From: Ruminococcus difficilis
GTDB lineage: Bacteria > Bacillota_A > Clostridia > Oscillospirales > Acutalibacteraceae
Direction: 5' to 3'
Assembly: GCF_016680995.1 (NCBI RefSeq)
Contig: NZ_JAEQMG010000180.1
Span: 1-39,451, forward strand
Length of the DNA stretch: 39,451 bases
The notes beneath the pieces were generated by a model. It ran no database searches, was not told the origin of the DNA, and worked only from the letters and a program-made list of their open reading frames with translations. Both the position numbers and the translations under genes were made by a program. Below, piece by piece: positions 1 through 8,266 of the stretch (positions within the stretch are counted from its first letter, which is position 1; every line of letters begins with the position of its first letter).

Positions 1-192
1 CCGTTGGGGGAATGTCCGAAGGACAAGGGGAGATTCCCCTGCTAGGGGAAATGTCCGCAAAGCGGACAAAAGGGTCGGCTGTCTTCGCAGAAGAAGCCGC
101 TTCCGGCGAGGAGGCTGTCACCGGACACTTGTGTCACGGTGACTGAGGGTTTATGCCGCGGCAATAGCTCTCAACCAACCAATATAAGCGAA
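1..192. repeat. Intergenic repeat cluster at window edge
   Basis: No gene is visible here. The stretch is made of short palindromes, for example TGTCCGAAGGACA and TGTCCGCAAAGCGGACA. It also holds a hairpin with arms GTCACCG (117-123) and CGGTGAC (137-143) followed by CTGAGGGTTTATG. That last part matches the tail of the repeat family seen at 15141, 19751 and 32716, which I call family B. The segment is probably the 3' flank of a gene lying to the left of the window. Confidence 0.6.
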
Positions 193-225
193 AGCGGCAC
201 GGATCATTCCGTGCCGCTGTTGTTT
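193..225 (+). terminator. Rho-independent terminator of an upstream gene
   Basis: A 10-bp perfect stem AGCGGCACGG/CCGTGCCGCT with a 6-nt loop is followed by GTTGTTT. No plus-strand gene in the window precedes it, so it probably ends a transcript that starts to the left. Confidence 0.6.
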
Positions 226-263
226 ATGTCATTTATCTTGTCCAAAGACGAAGCAGATCAATT

Positions 264-550
264 CCTCCGTAGGGTACGGCATTTATGACGTACCGAGAAT
301 GACGGGCGTTTCATATATCGAAAGCGTGAGATAGGGGAGAAACGTTTTTGCCATGCGGACGAGCAATGCTCGTCCCTACGCCGACGTACCGAAACATTTC
401 CGATCAATGCCGTCCAAACGCGAAGCAGATCAATTCTTCCGTAGGGACGACCATCGGTCGTCCGCAGAATGACGGGCATTTCCGTTATCGAAAGCGTGAG
501 ATAGGAAACAAGCGCTTCTGTCCGGCGGGACGTCGAGGCGCCGTCCCCTA
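264..550. repeat. Family A composite repeat, two copies in tandem
   Basis: Each copy starts with a GTAGGG hairpin (around 270-296 and 441-463). A conserved linker containing AGAATGACGGGC and ATCGAAAGCGTGAGATAGG follows. Each copy closes with a second hairpin ending in CCCTAC (about 357-381 and 525-550). The same linker recurs around 23745, 27955 and 35765, so this is a dispersed element and not part of the neighbouring gene. It has no coding capacity that looks real. Its position just after the alpha-galactosidase stop means it may also serve as a transcript 3' end. Confidence 0.75.
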
Positions 551-563
551 CATTAATGCGATC

Positions 564-2912
564 TTATTCCACCGCCTCAATGAAATACATTCTCGATGAA
601 AAATCGGGGAAGAGGCGGACGTTCTCGTTATATCCGGTGCCCGAGAACTGCTGTCTCAGCGCCACGCCCGCGCTCATCAGCACACTGCCCTTCGCGGTAT
701 GATCCTCCACCTCGCCGCCCATCTTGATGAACCGCGCAATCATATTGTGGAGCATACCGTCCTGACGGATGCGGATGGGGGACATGGTGTTGATCAGGCT
801 GCCGAAGAGCTTGATGTTGACCCTGCCAGAAATATTATGGAATCGGTAGGTGCGGTCGGGATCCAGCCCCTTGCAGTAGAAGCGGTGCGCCTGTGTGTTC
901 GGCTCCACACTCTCCTGCATCATCATGCCCACGGCACGCGTCTTGTCGTCGCTGACACAGATCCATTCATGCACGTTCCCGGAGCGTATGCGGTAAAAAT
1001 CGCCGTATTGCAGGACGTCGCGCCACACCTTGTACAGCGTGATCTGCAAGCGTGTATGCTCCTTGTCCCAGCGGAACATCTTGCCGACGTCCAGCTCATA
1101 GCCCAGCGCGCCGAACGCCGCGATGTTGAAGCGTGTTTCCAGCGGTGTGGAACGCAGGGTCTGGTGATTGGGAGAGCCCGATACATGCGCGCCGATACAG
1201 CACTGCGGATAGCCGTAGCTGTAGCCCTCCTGGATATGGGAGCGGCACAGCGCGTCGGTGTTGTCACTCGCCCAGATCTGCGGGAAGTAACACAGGATAC
1301 CTAAGTCAAAGCGGTTGCCGCCCGAGGCACAGCCCTCAAAGAGGATATGCGGAAAGCGCTTTGTCAGCGCGCCCATGATCTTGTATAAGCCGAGGATGTA
1401 GCGGTGCGCCGTCTCACCCTGCCGTTTCGGGAGCAGATACGGCGAGTACACATCCGAGAAAATGCGGTTCATATCCCATTTGACATAGCTGATCTTGCCG
1501 GAGGAGAACACCTCGCTCATCTTCTCGATCAGATAGTCGCAGATTTCGGGATTACACAGGTCGAGGATCCGCTGATGCCGCCCCTCGCTGTGGAGCTTGC
1601 CGTTGATCGCCATCGCCCAGTCGGGGTGCTGTTCATACAATCGGCTGTTGACGTTGACCATCTCGGGCTCGACCCAGATGCCGAACTGCATCCCGTGGTC
1701 GGTGATCTTCTTCGACAGACGCCCCAGCCCGCCGGGGAGTTTTTTATGGTTGGGATCCCAGTCGCCTAAGGAGCGGGTGTCGTCACTGCGGTCGCCGAAC
1801 CATCCGTCGTCCATGACGAACAGCTCCACGCCCAGCTCGTGACCCGCTTTGGCGAGGGATACCAGACTGCTTTCGCTGATATTGAAGTAGGACGCCTCCC
1901 ACGAGTTGAGCAGGATGGGGCGTTCCGCTTTTGCCCATTCTCCGCGCAGGATGTGATCCTTGACAAAGCGGTGCATATTGCGGCTCTGTCCCGAAAAACC
2001 GTTTTCGGAGTAGGTCATCACCGCCTCGGGAGTGGTGAAGCTCTCGCCTTTTTCGAGGATAAAACGGAATCCCGCGGGGTTGACGCCCTGCGCAATACGG
2101 GTCTTGCGGTAGGCGCTGACCTCGACGGCGGCGTAGTGGTTGCCGCTGTAGATCAAATTGAAGCCGTAGACCGCGCCGCTGTCCTCGGTCGCGTCGGGAC
2201 GATGGAGCATGAAGAAGGGGTTGGCGCGGTTGGAGGAGCATCCGGTGCGGCTTTCGATCACGAACTTTCCGTGGGAAACAGAGGCGGTGCTTTTCTCCAT
2301 CTCACGCGTCCATGCGCCGTGAAAGGAGGTCGTCTGCCATTCGTTGTCCGGCAGATCGAGCTGCGTCGACAGCAGTCGTTCGAGCTCGATCGCGTGATCG
2401 CCGTTGTTGACGAGCTTTGCCCATCGGGTGATAACGTCACATTCCGGATAGACGCAGTAATGCAGCTCCAGTAACATCGCGCCGTCCTTGAACGCGAGGC
2501 AAAGGTGCTCTGCCGTACCGTCGGCGTTGTAAGAGCCGGGCAGTCCGGATAGAGAGGGCTTGCTGTCCGTGATCTCACAGCCGCGATACAAAAAGTCGGT
2601 TGTGCGCGAGCCGTCCGCCCGGACGAGTTCGATGAACGGCTCGCGAATATCGCCGTGACCCGTGCCGGAGAATTCCAGACACATATCCTCGAGCACGGTA
2701 GTCGGATGATCCGCGGAATAGACGATCGCGTTGCCGGGCTCGAACTCACGCTTTTGCCGCAGTGCCTCGAGCTCCTCGGCGCTGTCGACGTCGATCCTCG
2801 CGCCGTAGTACAGGTGCTCCGCGTGACCCGACGGCGTGATCGCGAGCATATATGATGTGTGATCGGTATTCAGAATAAACAGTTCCTGACTGCCGGTGAT
2901 TTTTTTGATCAT
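564..2912 (-). CDS. Alpha-galactosidase, glycoside hydrolase family 36
   Basis: Cytoplasmic retaining alpha-galactosidase that would release galactose from melibiose- or raffinose-type sugars. The 782-aa length is normal for GH36 enzymes of the AgaA/RafA type. An N-terminal beta-sandwich (about 1-330) precedes the TIM barrel. The barrel carries MDDGWFGDR (368-375), WVEPEMV (413-419), YVKWDMNR with the nucleophile Asp480, and ASDNTDA with the acid/base Asp550. The 70-residue spacing between the two aspartates equals that of characterised GH36 enzymes. No signal peptide is present, so substrate must be imported, which fits the GPH symporter encoded upstream at 3885-5285. The start is supported by AAGGTGATC seven to ten bases before the ATG. 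It is the last gene of the minus-strand unit. Confidence 0.95.
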   Translation of the reverse strand: MIKKITGSQELFILNTDHTSYMLAITPSGHAEHLYYGARIDVDSAEELEALRQKREFEPGNAIVYSADHPTTVLEDMCLEFSGTGHGDIREPFIELVRADGSRTTDFLYRGCEITDSKPSLSGLPGSYNADGTAEHLCLAFKDGAMLLELHYCVYPECDVITRWAKLVNNGDHAIELERLLSTQLDLPDNEWQTTSFHGAWTREMEKSTASVSHGKFVIESRTGCSSNRANPFFMLHRPDATEDSGAVYGFNLIYSGNHYAAVEVSAYRKTRIAQGVNPAGFRFILEKGESFTTPEAVMTYSENGFSGQSRNMHRFVKDHILRGEWAKAERPILLNSWEASYFNISESSLVSLAKAGHELGVELFVMDDGWFGDRSDDTRSLGDWDPNHKKLPGGLGRLSKKITDHGMQFGIWVEPEMVNVNSRLYEQHPDWAMAINGKLHSEGRHQRILDLCNPEICDYLIEKMSEVFSSGKISYVKWDMNRIFSDVYSPYLLPKRQGETAHRYILGLYKIMGALTKRFPHILFEGCASGGNRFDLGILCYFPQIWASDNTDALCRSHIQEGYSYGYPQCCIGAHVSGSPNHQTLRSTPLETRFNIAAFGALGYELDVGKMFRWDKEHTRLQITLYKVWRDVLQYGDFYRIRSGNVHEWICVSDDKTRAVGMMMQESVEPNTQAHRFYCKGLDPDRTYRFHNISGRVNIKLFGSLINTMSPIRIRQDGMLHNMIARFIKMGGEVEDHTAKGSVLMSAGVALRQQFSGTGYNENVRLFPDFSSRMYFIEAVE

Positions 2913-2968
2913 GATTGATCACCTTGGTTCGTTTGATAGTTCGGTTGCAGAGTTGATGAAACGCAATG

Positions 2969-2993
2969 TAGGGGAGGGGCTTGCTCCTCCCGA
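2969..2993. repeat. Family A hairpin, empty form
   Basis: A GTAGGGGAGGGGCTTG arm is followed directly by CTCCTCCCG, giving one simple hairpin. It lies between the membrane protein gene and the alpha-galactosidase gene. Copies at 28250, 35607 and 35947 have the same left and right arms but with about 56 extra bases between them, so this one shows the uninterrupted state. Confidence 0.65.
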
Positions 2994-3026
2994 TTGAAAA
3001 TCAATATTGATTTTCAATGTTGTTTT

Positions 3027-3833
3027 TTATGATTTTGTTTCGTATCGATTGAATATCGCATTCAGTTTCGTTTTGTCTTGTTCGGACAGATGGATATACC
3101 GGGCATGATACCGAATACTGTTGCCTTCGGAATCCACTTGGAATACTTTTGATCCGAATCGAATCGAACGTGTGTCGCCGAAAAACCAAAAGTAGGGCAT
3201 AATGACAGAGACTTGCCGATTGAGCAAGGCAGACAGCTCGGACGCTTCTTCCTTTGTCAGTTCCTTTTCGACGACATCGTAATCATTTACATAATATGTA
3301 ATGGTCGCGTGATCCTGATCGGACACATGAACGGGATAAGGGATACAGACCGCAATCAGAAAAATAACCCATAACAGCATGGTGACGATCGTAATGATTC
3401 GATCCGTTTTGGATGCGGCGGGATAGCGGGACGGATCATCTTTTGTTTGATGCGTTCTCAGGAAAAACAGACCTACACCACCGCTCGCAAAGGCTGTGAC
3501 ACATACCAAACTGACTATTATCGCGTAGGGAAGGAACGCAAACACCTCGTTGATCTCGTTATTGTAGGCGAAACACAATAATATCCATGTGAAATGCGCG
3601 ATCACCGTCGCGATCCCCAAATGTACTGACAGGATGATATATTGGAAGGTGTTTTGCGCGGCAAATATGTTGATCAGAACAAGAACGGTATGCGTCAGAA
3701 AAAAGATCAGAATGATTCTGAGCAGATCAGCCCCTGTTTTCTGTATCATTACCGCAGCCGCTAACGGGCAAAGGCAATTAAGCAGGATCCCGATAATGAA
3801 TCCGATGGGGTAATGCTTTTTGGCACTTGTCAT
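3027..3833 (-). CDS. Uncharacterised multi-pass membrane protein
   Basis: A 268-aa protein I do not recognise. The first 180 residues contain about five hydrophobic segments (near 10-30, 35-58, 65-88, 98-125 and 147-170). A soluble C-terminal part of about 95 residues follows, containing EKELTKEEASELSALLN. No catalytic motif is evident. The start is supported by AAGGAG in front of the ATG. It sits between the symporter and alpha-galactosidase genes on the same strand, but its codon use is more AT-rich than theirs, and repeat elements lie on the alpha-galactosidase side. It may be a later insertion into a sugar operon and not a functional partner. Whether the C-terminal part lies inside or outside the cell is unclear. 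Confidence 0.6.
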   Translation of the reverse strand: MTSAKKHYPIGFIIGILLNCLCPLAAAVMIQKTGADLLRIILIFFLTHTVLVLINIFAAQNTFQYIILSVHLGIATVIAHFTWILLCFAYNNEINEVFAFLPYAIIVSLVCVTAFASGGVGLFFLRTHQTKDDPSRYPAASKTDRIITIVTMLLWVIFLIAVCIPYPVHVSDQDHATITYYVNDYDVVEKELTKEEASELSALLNRQVSVIMPYFWFFGDTRSIRFGSKVFQVDSEGNSIRYHARYIHLSEQDKTKLNAIFNRYETKS

Positions 3834-3884
3834 CGCATTCTCTCCTTAAAAGTGTCTTATTAGCTTGCAGCCTTACTGATAGAG

Positions 3885-5285
3885 TTATTTCGATTTCTTC
3901 TTCTCGATCGTATCCATGATCTTCTTCTCATTGTAGAAGCCCAGGATGATCGCGCCGAGCACGCAGAACGCCACGGCGACAAAGCCGACTAAGATCATGC
4001 CCGTGACGGAGGCGGTGATGTCGTTGCTGTTGGTGTTCTGGGTCGTGCCGATGATCGCCAGCGATGTGAACACCAGCATCGCGATCGACTGACCGAACTT
4101 CATCGCGAAGGTGCGCGCCGCAAAGAACATGCCCTCGCGGTTCTCACCGGTCTCGATGCCGTCAGCCTCGGCAACGTCCGCGACGATGCTCTGCGGGATG
4201 ATGCCCAGCAGCGCCATCGGGAACGCCGCGATCACACAGATCGCAACGCCGTATACCACGCCGGGGATCACGGTAGTGCCGATCACGCCGATCAGACCCG
4301 CGATCACATACGCGAGCGCCAGCCCTAAGAAGCCGATGATGACGAGCTTCTTCTTGCCGAACTTTTTGACCAGTTTGCTGACAAACGGATAGAAGCAGGC
4401 GGACAGCACCGTCATGCCGCCGAGGAAATACATTGTAAAGCTCTCGTCGAGCTTCATGCTGACCTTGACGAAGAACGGCAGGCCCGTCTGGAACAGGGTC
4501 AGACCCACCCAGTACATAATGTCGGAGCCGGCAAAGGTGCGGAAGCTTTTATTCTTGAAGGTCGCGGAGAGCGACTTGAGCATATTGACGTTGGAGGGCT
4601 TGGTGTCGACGAATTCCTTCTCTTTGAGGCAGAAGGTCGGGATCAGCATACAGATGCACGAGATGATCGCCAGCACGATGAAGCAGATGCGGTAGCTCCA
4701 CGCGAATCCGACCGAGCCGCGCAGCATACCCGCAAAGACAAACGGGGTATACGCGAGCATCGTGCCGCCGAAGAAGGTCAGTGAGATCGCGGTGGAGATG
4801 TACATGCGGTCGTCCTGCGTCTTGCCGAATTCGGAGATCAGCGCGTTATACGGCGTGCAGTACATGGTCATGAACAGGTAGAACAGCACGATGAAGACCG
4901 ATATCCACGCGATATTCCAGCCGCTGATCATGTTGACGGGCGCGCAGAACAGCAGCACGGTCACCAATGACAGCGGGATCGCCGCGTACTGCATGAAGGG
5001 GATGCGTCTGCCGCGCGGATTCTTACTGCGGTCGGAGAGCGATGCGATCCACGGATCGGTGATCGCGTCAAATATTCTGGACAGGGCGGTGATCAGACCC
5101 AGTACGGTCAGAAAGCCGCCGATCACAAGACCGGGCACAATGTACTGGATCGCGCCGTTCTCGATATCCACCTGTGTGGGCAGGTAGAAGGTGACGAACC
5201 ACGCGCTGATGATACCGCTCAGCGTCGACCATCCGAGCTGACCGACTGCAAAGATCCTCATTTGTTTTTTTGTTAATCGCTTCAT
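3885..5285 (-). CDS. GPH-family sugar:cation symporter (MelB-like)
   Basis: Membrane symporter of the glycoside-pentoside-hexuronide family, which imports glycosides with Na+ or H+. The 466-aa length and about twelve hydrophobic segments are typical. The family signature between helices 2 and 3 is visible as DAITDPWIASLSDRSKNPRG (about residues 68-87), in which the aspartates correspond to the MelB cation-site region. The loop between halves contains EKEF (near 222). The start is fixed by GGAGG seven bases before the ATG. The alpha-galactosidase gene downstream on the same strand suggests an alpha-galactoside such as melibiose as substrate. That is an inference from context, because the sequence alone does not set specificity. 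Confidence 0.9.
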   Translation of the reverse strand: MKRLTKKQMRIFAVGQLGWSTLSGIISAWFVTFYLPTQVDIENGAIQYIVPGLVIGGFLTVLGLITALSRIFDAITDPWIASLSDRSKNPRGRRIPFMQYAAIPLSLVTVLLFCAPVNMISGWNIAWISVFIVLFYLFMTMYCTPYNALISEFGKTQDDRMYISTAISLTFFGGTMLAYTPFVFAGMLRGSVGFAWSYRICFIVLAIISCICMLIPTFCLKEKEFVDTKPSNVNMLKSLSATFKNKSFRTFAGSDIMYWVGLTLFQTGLPFFVKVSMKLDESFTMYFLGGMTVLSACFYPFVSKLVKKFGKKKLVIIGFLGLALAYVIAGLIGVIGTTVIPGVVYGVAICVIAAFPMALLGIIPQSIVADVAEADGIETGENREGMFFAARTFAMKFGQSIAMLVFTSLAIIGTTQNTNSNDITASVTGMILVGFVAVAFCVLGAIILGFYNEKKIMDTIEKKKSK

Positions 5286-5322
5286 GATGTCCTCCGATAT
5301 ATGTACATTGGTGTTGCACTTG

Positions 5323-5371
5323 TGTAGGGACGACCAGTGGTCGTCCGCGGACGGGCAATGCCCGTCCCTAC
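5323..5371. repeat. Two back-to-back family A hairpins
   Basis: A hairpin with arms GTAGGGACGACC/GGTCGTCC is separated by two bases from GGACGGGC/GCCCGTCCCTAC. The element fills the gap between the GT-B-like gene and the symporter gene. It could act as an mRNA processing or stability element inside the operon. Confidence 0.65.
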
Positions 5372-5377
5372 AATTCT

Positions 5378-6844
5378 TTATTTCGATTTCTTCGCCATGG
5401 CGAGCTTGACGACCTCGTACGCGCCGTCATAGAGCCCTGATACCTTATTCGCCTTGATGCGGTCGCACATGTATTTGAGGGTGGCCTCTTCCTCTAAGAA
5501 CAGCTTGATCATCTGTAAGGTGTGCGGTACATCCTCGCACTCGAGCGAGCCGTCGCCCATCTCGGCGGAGTGGATCGCACCCCACTTTTCGTGACCGCCG
5601 ATGCGCTTCAGGAACAGCTTGGGGATGGGGTAGAAGGCGAGTTCACTGGGCTTGGTCAGCAGCACATCCGCCGAACGCATCAAGAGGTTGGTGCAGTACA
5701 CCGCTTCAAAGATGTTTTCGTGCCAGAAGGCGTGTATGCCCTCGACATTGCCGACGATCGCGTCCTGCGCGAAGGCGTTGGTGTCCGCCCAGTCGTTGAA
5801 GTGGGTGGTACTGATCTCGGCAAGCTCCGGGATATCGCGGCACAGCTCATCCCATACCGCCTTATAGTCGCCCACATTGACATAGAGAGCGGCTTTCTTC
5901 GCCTTGACGGCGGGCAATAAGTATTTGATGACTGCCGCGAACAGCTCGCGCTGAGCGCCCGCGCCGCCAATCGACATGAGAAAACGCATCGGCTCGCCGT
6001 TTTTCTTGCGCGCCAGCCGCGCGTCACAGTCCTTTTCGATATTCGCGACCAGCTCGTGGTCGATGTAGTGACCGGTATAGACCAGATCCTCTGCAGGCAT
6101 GGGATTGAGGACTTCTTTTTTCTTGAAGCCGTTGAGGATGCGGTAGCCCATGTAGCTCTGGTGCGTCTGGATGGTGTGGGTCGCGCCCTCGGCGAGGTGC
6201 AGCGCCATCGGCCAGTTATCCGGGATGGCGTTGACCACGTGTTCCATGCCAGCGTGCAGCGCCGCCTGTGCCGGCCACACATGGGTGCCGATCAGCGGGA
6301 TGTCCTTGGGGATGCTGTGGAACACCGGCGCCATCAGCTCGGCGTTCTTCTGGTCGGCGGCATTGTAGCTGAGCTGTCGGAAGCCCTCGTAGTTCATCGG
6401 CTCCCATACGAGCTTGTTGAACAGCGGGAGCTTCTGGCTCAGGCGTGAGCCGAAGCTGTACAGATCGTTCTGCTTGCCGATGACCTTGGTGCAGGTGGTG
6501 TCCTTGTAGGAGTTCAGATCCATCCAGTAGGGGGTGTAGCCCAGCGCCTTGGCGGCGGACGCCATCGCGATGGAGATACGGTAGTGACCGAAGCCCATGC
6601 GGATGTTGCCGACGATGATACCCTTTTCGGTGTCAAAGGGGATCTCGCCCTCACCCTCGTTCACGCGGATATCATAGACGCCTAGTGGCTCATACAGGGT
6701 GGCGTTTTCGACCAGCTTCGCGGAATAAGCCGCCTTGCTGTCGTCGCCGAATTGCCTGAGATAGCTTTTCTTTTTTTCGAGCGCCTTTTTATAATCCTTC
6801 GCGCTCATTTGGTTGCCGAAAATAACTTTGCTTCTGTCAGCCAT
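5378..6844 (-). CDS. GT-B-fold glycosyltransferase-like protein of unknown substrate
   Basis: A 488-aa soluble protein. Features resemble the GT28/MurG superfamily: a glycine-rich N-terminal loop NIRMGFGHYR (about 79-88), a central LMSIGGAGAQRE (about 285-296) opening a second Rossmann-like half, and a late DVLLTKPSELAFYPIP segment like the GT28 donor-site region. No signal peptide or membrane segment is present. The start at 6844 was chosen over an ATG 24 bases upstream because AAGGAGG lies directly before it. It is the first gene of the minus-strand unit leading to a GPH symporter and alpha-galactosidase, so a role in handling a galactose-containing sugar or glycoconjugate is possible. The fold assignment rests on motifs only, and the reaction cannot be named. 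Confidence 0.6.
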   Translation of the reverse strand: MADRSKVIFGNQMSAKDYKKALEKKKSYLRQFGDDSKAAYSAKLVENATLYEPLGVYDIRVNEGEGEIPFDTEKGIIVGNIRMGFGHYRISIAMASAAKALGYTPYWMDLNSYKDTTCTKVIGKQNDLYSFGSRLSQKLPLFNKLVWEPMNYEGFRQLSYNAADQKNAELMAPVFHSIPKDIPLIGTHVWPAQAALHAGMEHVVNAIPDNWPMALHLAEGATHTIQTHQSYMGYRILNGFKKKEVLNPMPAEDLVYTGHYIDHELVANIEKDCDARLARKKNGEPMRFLMSIGGAGAQRELFAAVIKYLLPAVKAKKAALYVNVGDYKAVWDELCRDIPELAEISTTHFNDWADTNAFAQDAIVGNVEGIHAFWHENIFEAVYCTNLLMRSADVLLTKPSELAFYPIPKLFLKRIGGHEKWGAIHSAEMGDGSLECEDVPHTLQMIKLFLEEEATLKYMCDRIKANKVSGLYDGAYEVVKLAMAKKSK

Positions 6845-6861
6845 CGTGTTCCTCCTTGCGC

Positions 6862-6907
6862 TTATCACTGTTTAATTAGTTAAAGTGATAAAAACTTATA
6901 GTGATAA
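6862..6907 (-). promoter_or_regulatory. Possible operator, three TTATCACT/AGTGATAA half-sites
   Basis: TTATCACT at 6862-6869 and AGTGATAA at 6884-6891 form an inverted repeat, and a second AGTGATAA at 6900-6907 lies 16 bases from the first. They sit just upstream of the ribosome binding site of the GT-B-like gene, next to an AT-rich stretch with several minus-strand TATAAT-like hexamers (6930-6950). The placement suggests repressor or activator control of the sugar unit. No regulator gene is in the window. Confidence 0.4.
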
Positions 6908-7029
6908 TTGCGTAATTTTATACATATTATATAATAACATAAAGTAATAGAAAAGACAATCCGCACTATGGCGATATTTCAGCCTCTTTTCTATTCAACA
7001 TATACAAAAACCGCCGCGGCGGAGAGTAT

Positions 7030-7058
7030 TTGACTTCCCCTTTCAAACAGCGTATAAT
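7030..7058 (+). promoter_or_regulatory. Sigma-A promoter for bioY-mntP
   Basis: TTGACT (7030-7035), a 17-bp spacer and TATAAT (7053-7058) lie 30 bases before the bioY start. No biotin-operator palindrome was recognised around it. Confidence 0.8.
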
Positions 7059-7088
7059 ACATTCAAATCAACAAAAAAGAGGGATAGT

Positions 7089-7643
7089 ATGTCAGCAAAC
7101 ACCCAAGACAATAAAAAAGCACCCACAGCGGTCAAGGATCTGGTCTTTACCGCGATGTTTACCGCGCTGATCGCGGTATGCTCCATCATCAGTATCCCGA
7201 TCGGCGAGGTGCCCGTTACCCTCCAGACCTTCGCGATCTGCCTTTCCGCCGCCATGCTCGGATGGAAACGCGGTACGCTCAGCGTGTTCGTCTATATCCT
7301 GCTCGGCGCGGTCGGCGTGCCGATCTTCGCGGGGATGAAGGGCGGCGTCGGCGTACTGGTGGGACCTACCGGCGGCTATATCATCGGCTTTCTCTTAACG
7401 GCGCTCGCGGTCGGCTTCGCGGCGGACAGATGGCGCCGCAAGGCACTGCCGCTCACGATCGCCATGGCGGTCGGCGTGCTGCTCTGTTATGTCGTCGGCA
7501 CTATCTGGTTCATGGTCGTTACCAAGATGCGCCTCGGCGAATCGCTGCTGCTGTGCGTAGTGCCCTTCCTGATCCCCGACGCGGTCAAGATCGCCGCGGC
7601 GGTACTCCTCTCCAACAGATTATCCAAGGTGGTCAGATTATAA
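7089..7643 (+). CDS. bioY: Biotin transporter BioY (ECF S component)
   Basis: Integral membrane substrate-binding subunit for biotin uptake. It would work with an energy-coupling factor module (EcfT and two ATPases), which is not in this window. The 184-aa length and six hydrophobic segments are typical. Family features are the N-terminal TAMFTALIAVCSIISIPIG, the PVTLQTFAI segment, the LLGAVGVPIFAG loop, the GPTGGYIIGF motif and a C-terminal IPDAVK. The start has AGAGGGA nine bases upstream. The stop codon is immediately followed by the mntP ATG. The window holds no biotin synthesis genes, so the cell may depend on uptake. Confidence 0.93.
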   Translation: MSANTQDNKKAPTAVKDLVFTAMFTALIAVCSIISIPIGEVPVTLQTFAICLSAAMLGWKRGTLSVFVYILLGAVGVPIFAGMKGGVGVLVGPTGGYIIGFLLTALAVGFAADRWRRKALPLTIAMAVGVLLCYVVGTIWFMVVTKMRLGESLLLCVVPFLIPDAVKIAAAVLLSNRLSKVVRL

Positions 7644-8222
7644 ATGTGGCTGTTCATCTTCAACTCCATACTCTTAGGCGTCGGACTGGCGATGGACGCC
7701 TTCTCGGTTTCGATCGCCAACGGTCTGAGCGAACCGAAAATGCGGCGGGTCAAATGTGCTGCCGTCGCGGGCGCGTACAGCTTCTTCCAGTTTTTGATGC
7801 CGATGATCGGCTGGGTGCTGGTCACCGCGCTGGTGAGCTGGTTCGGCGTGATCCAGCGCTTTGTGCCGTATATCGCGCTCGGACTGCTCCTGTTCATCGG
7901 GATCAAAATGATCGTCGAATCTCTGCGCGGCGCAGAGGAGAAGGAAGCGCGCCGCCTGACCGTCCCGATCCTGCTGATGCAGGCGGTCGCCACCAGCATC
8001 GACGCGCTGTCGGTGGGTTTTACCCTCGCCTCGTATGAGCTGCCGTCGGCACTCGCCGCCTCACTGATCATCGGCACGGTCACCTTCATCATCTGCCTGT
8101 TCGGGCTGTGGATTGGCAAGCGCTTCGGCAGTATTTTCAAGCACGCCGAGGTCCTCGGCGGTATCATCCTGATCCTCATCGGGATCGAGATCTTTGTCAA
8201 AAATATTTTTTTCACTACATAA
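7644..8222 (+). CDS. mntP: Manganese efflux pump MntP
   Basis: Six-helix membrane protein of the MntP (YebN) family, 192 aa, predicted to export Mn2+. Two internally related halves carry the family aspartate motifs: GLAMDAFSVSIANG (about 14-27, with Asp18) and the matching ATSIDALSVG around residue 118. The ATG touches the bioY stop codon with no gap, and its only plausible ribosome site, AAGGTGG, lies inside the end of bioY, so translation is probably coupled. No yybP-ykoY manganese riboswitch precedes the pair. The functional link between biotin uptake and manganese export is not obvious. Confidence 0.92.
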   Translation: MWLFIFNSILLGVGLAMDAFSVSIANGLSEPKMRRVKCAAVAGAYSFFQFLMPMIGWVLVTALVSWFGVIQRFVPYIALGLLLFIGIKMIVESLRGAEEKEARRLTVPILLMQAVATSIDALSVGFTLASYELPSALAASLIIGTVTFIICLFGLWIGKRFGSIFKHAEVLGGIILILIGIEIFVKNIFFTT

Positions 8223-8266
8223 AAAGGGAGCTGAACTCTCCGTGAGGTTCAACTCCCTTTGTTTTA
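8223..8266. terminator. Bidirectional terminator between mntP and the kinase gene
   Basis: AAAGGGAG and TGAAC pair with GTTCA and CTCCCTTT, with one C/A mismatch in the stem. A-rich sequence stands on the left and TTTGTTTT on the right, so the hairpin can end both converging transcripts. Confidence 0.8.

Noticed and set aside
6862..7058. BirA operator or riboswitch before bioY
   Set aside because: No biotin-operator palindrome was seen, and the AGTGATAA sites face the minus-strand sugar unit.
7178..8038. 286-codon frame overlapping bioY and mntP in another reading frame
   Set aside because: Arginine-rich shadow product with no start signal. Both real frames encode recognisable membrane proteins.
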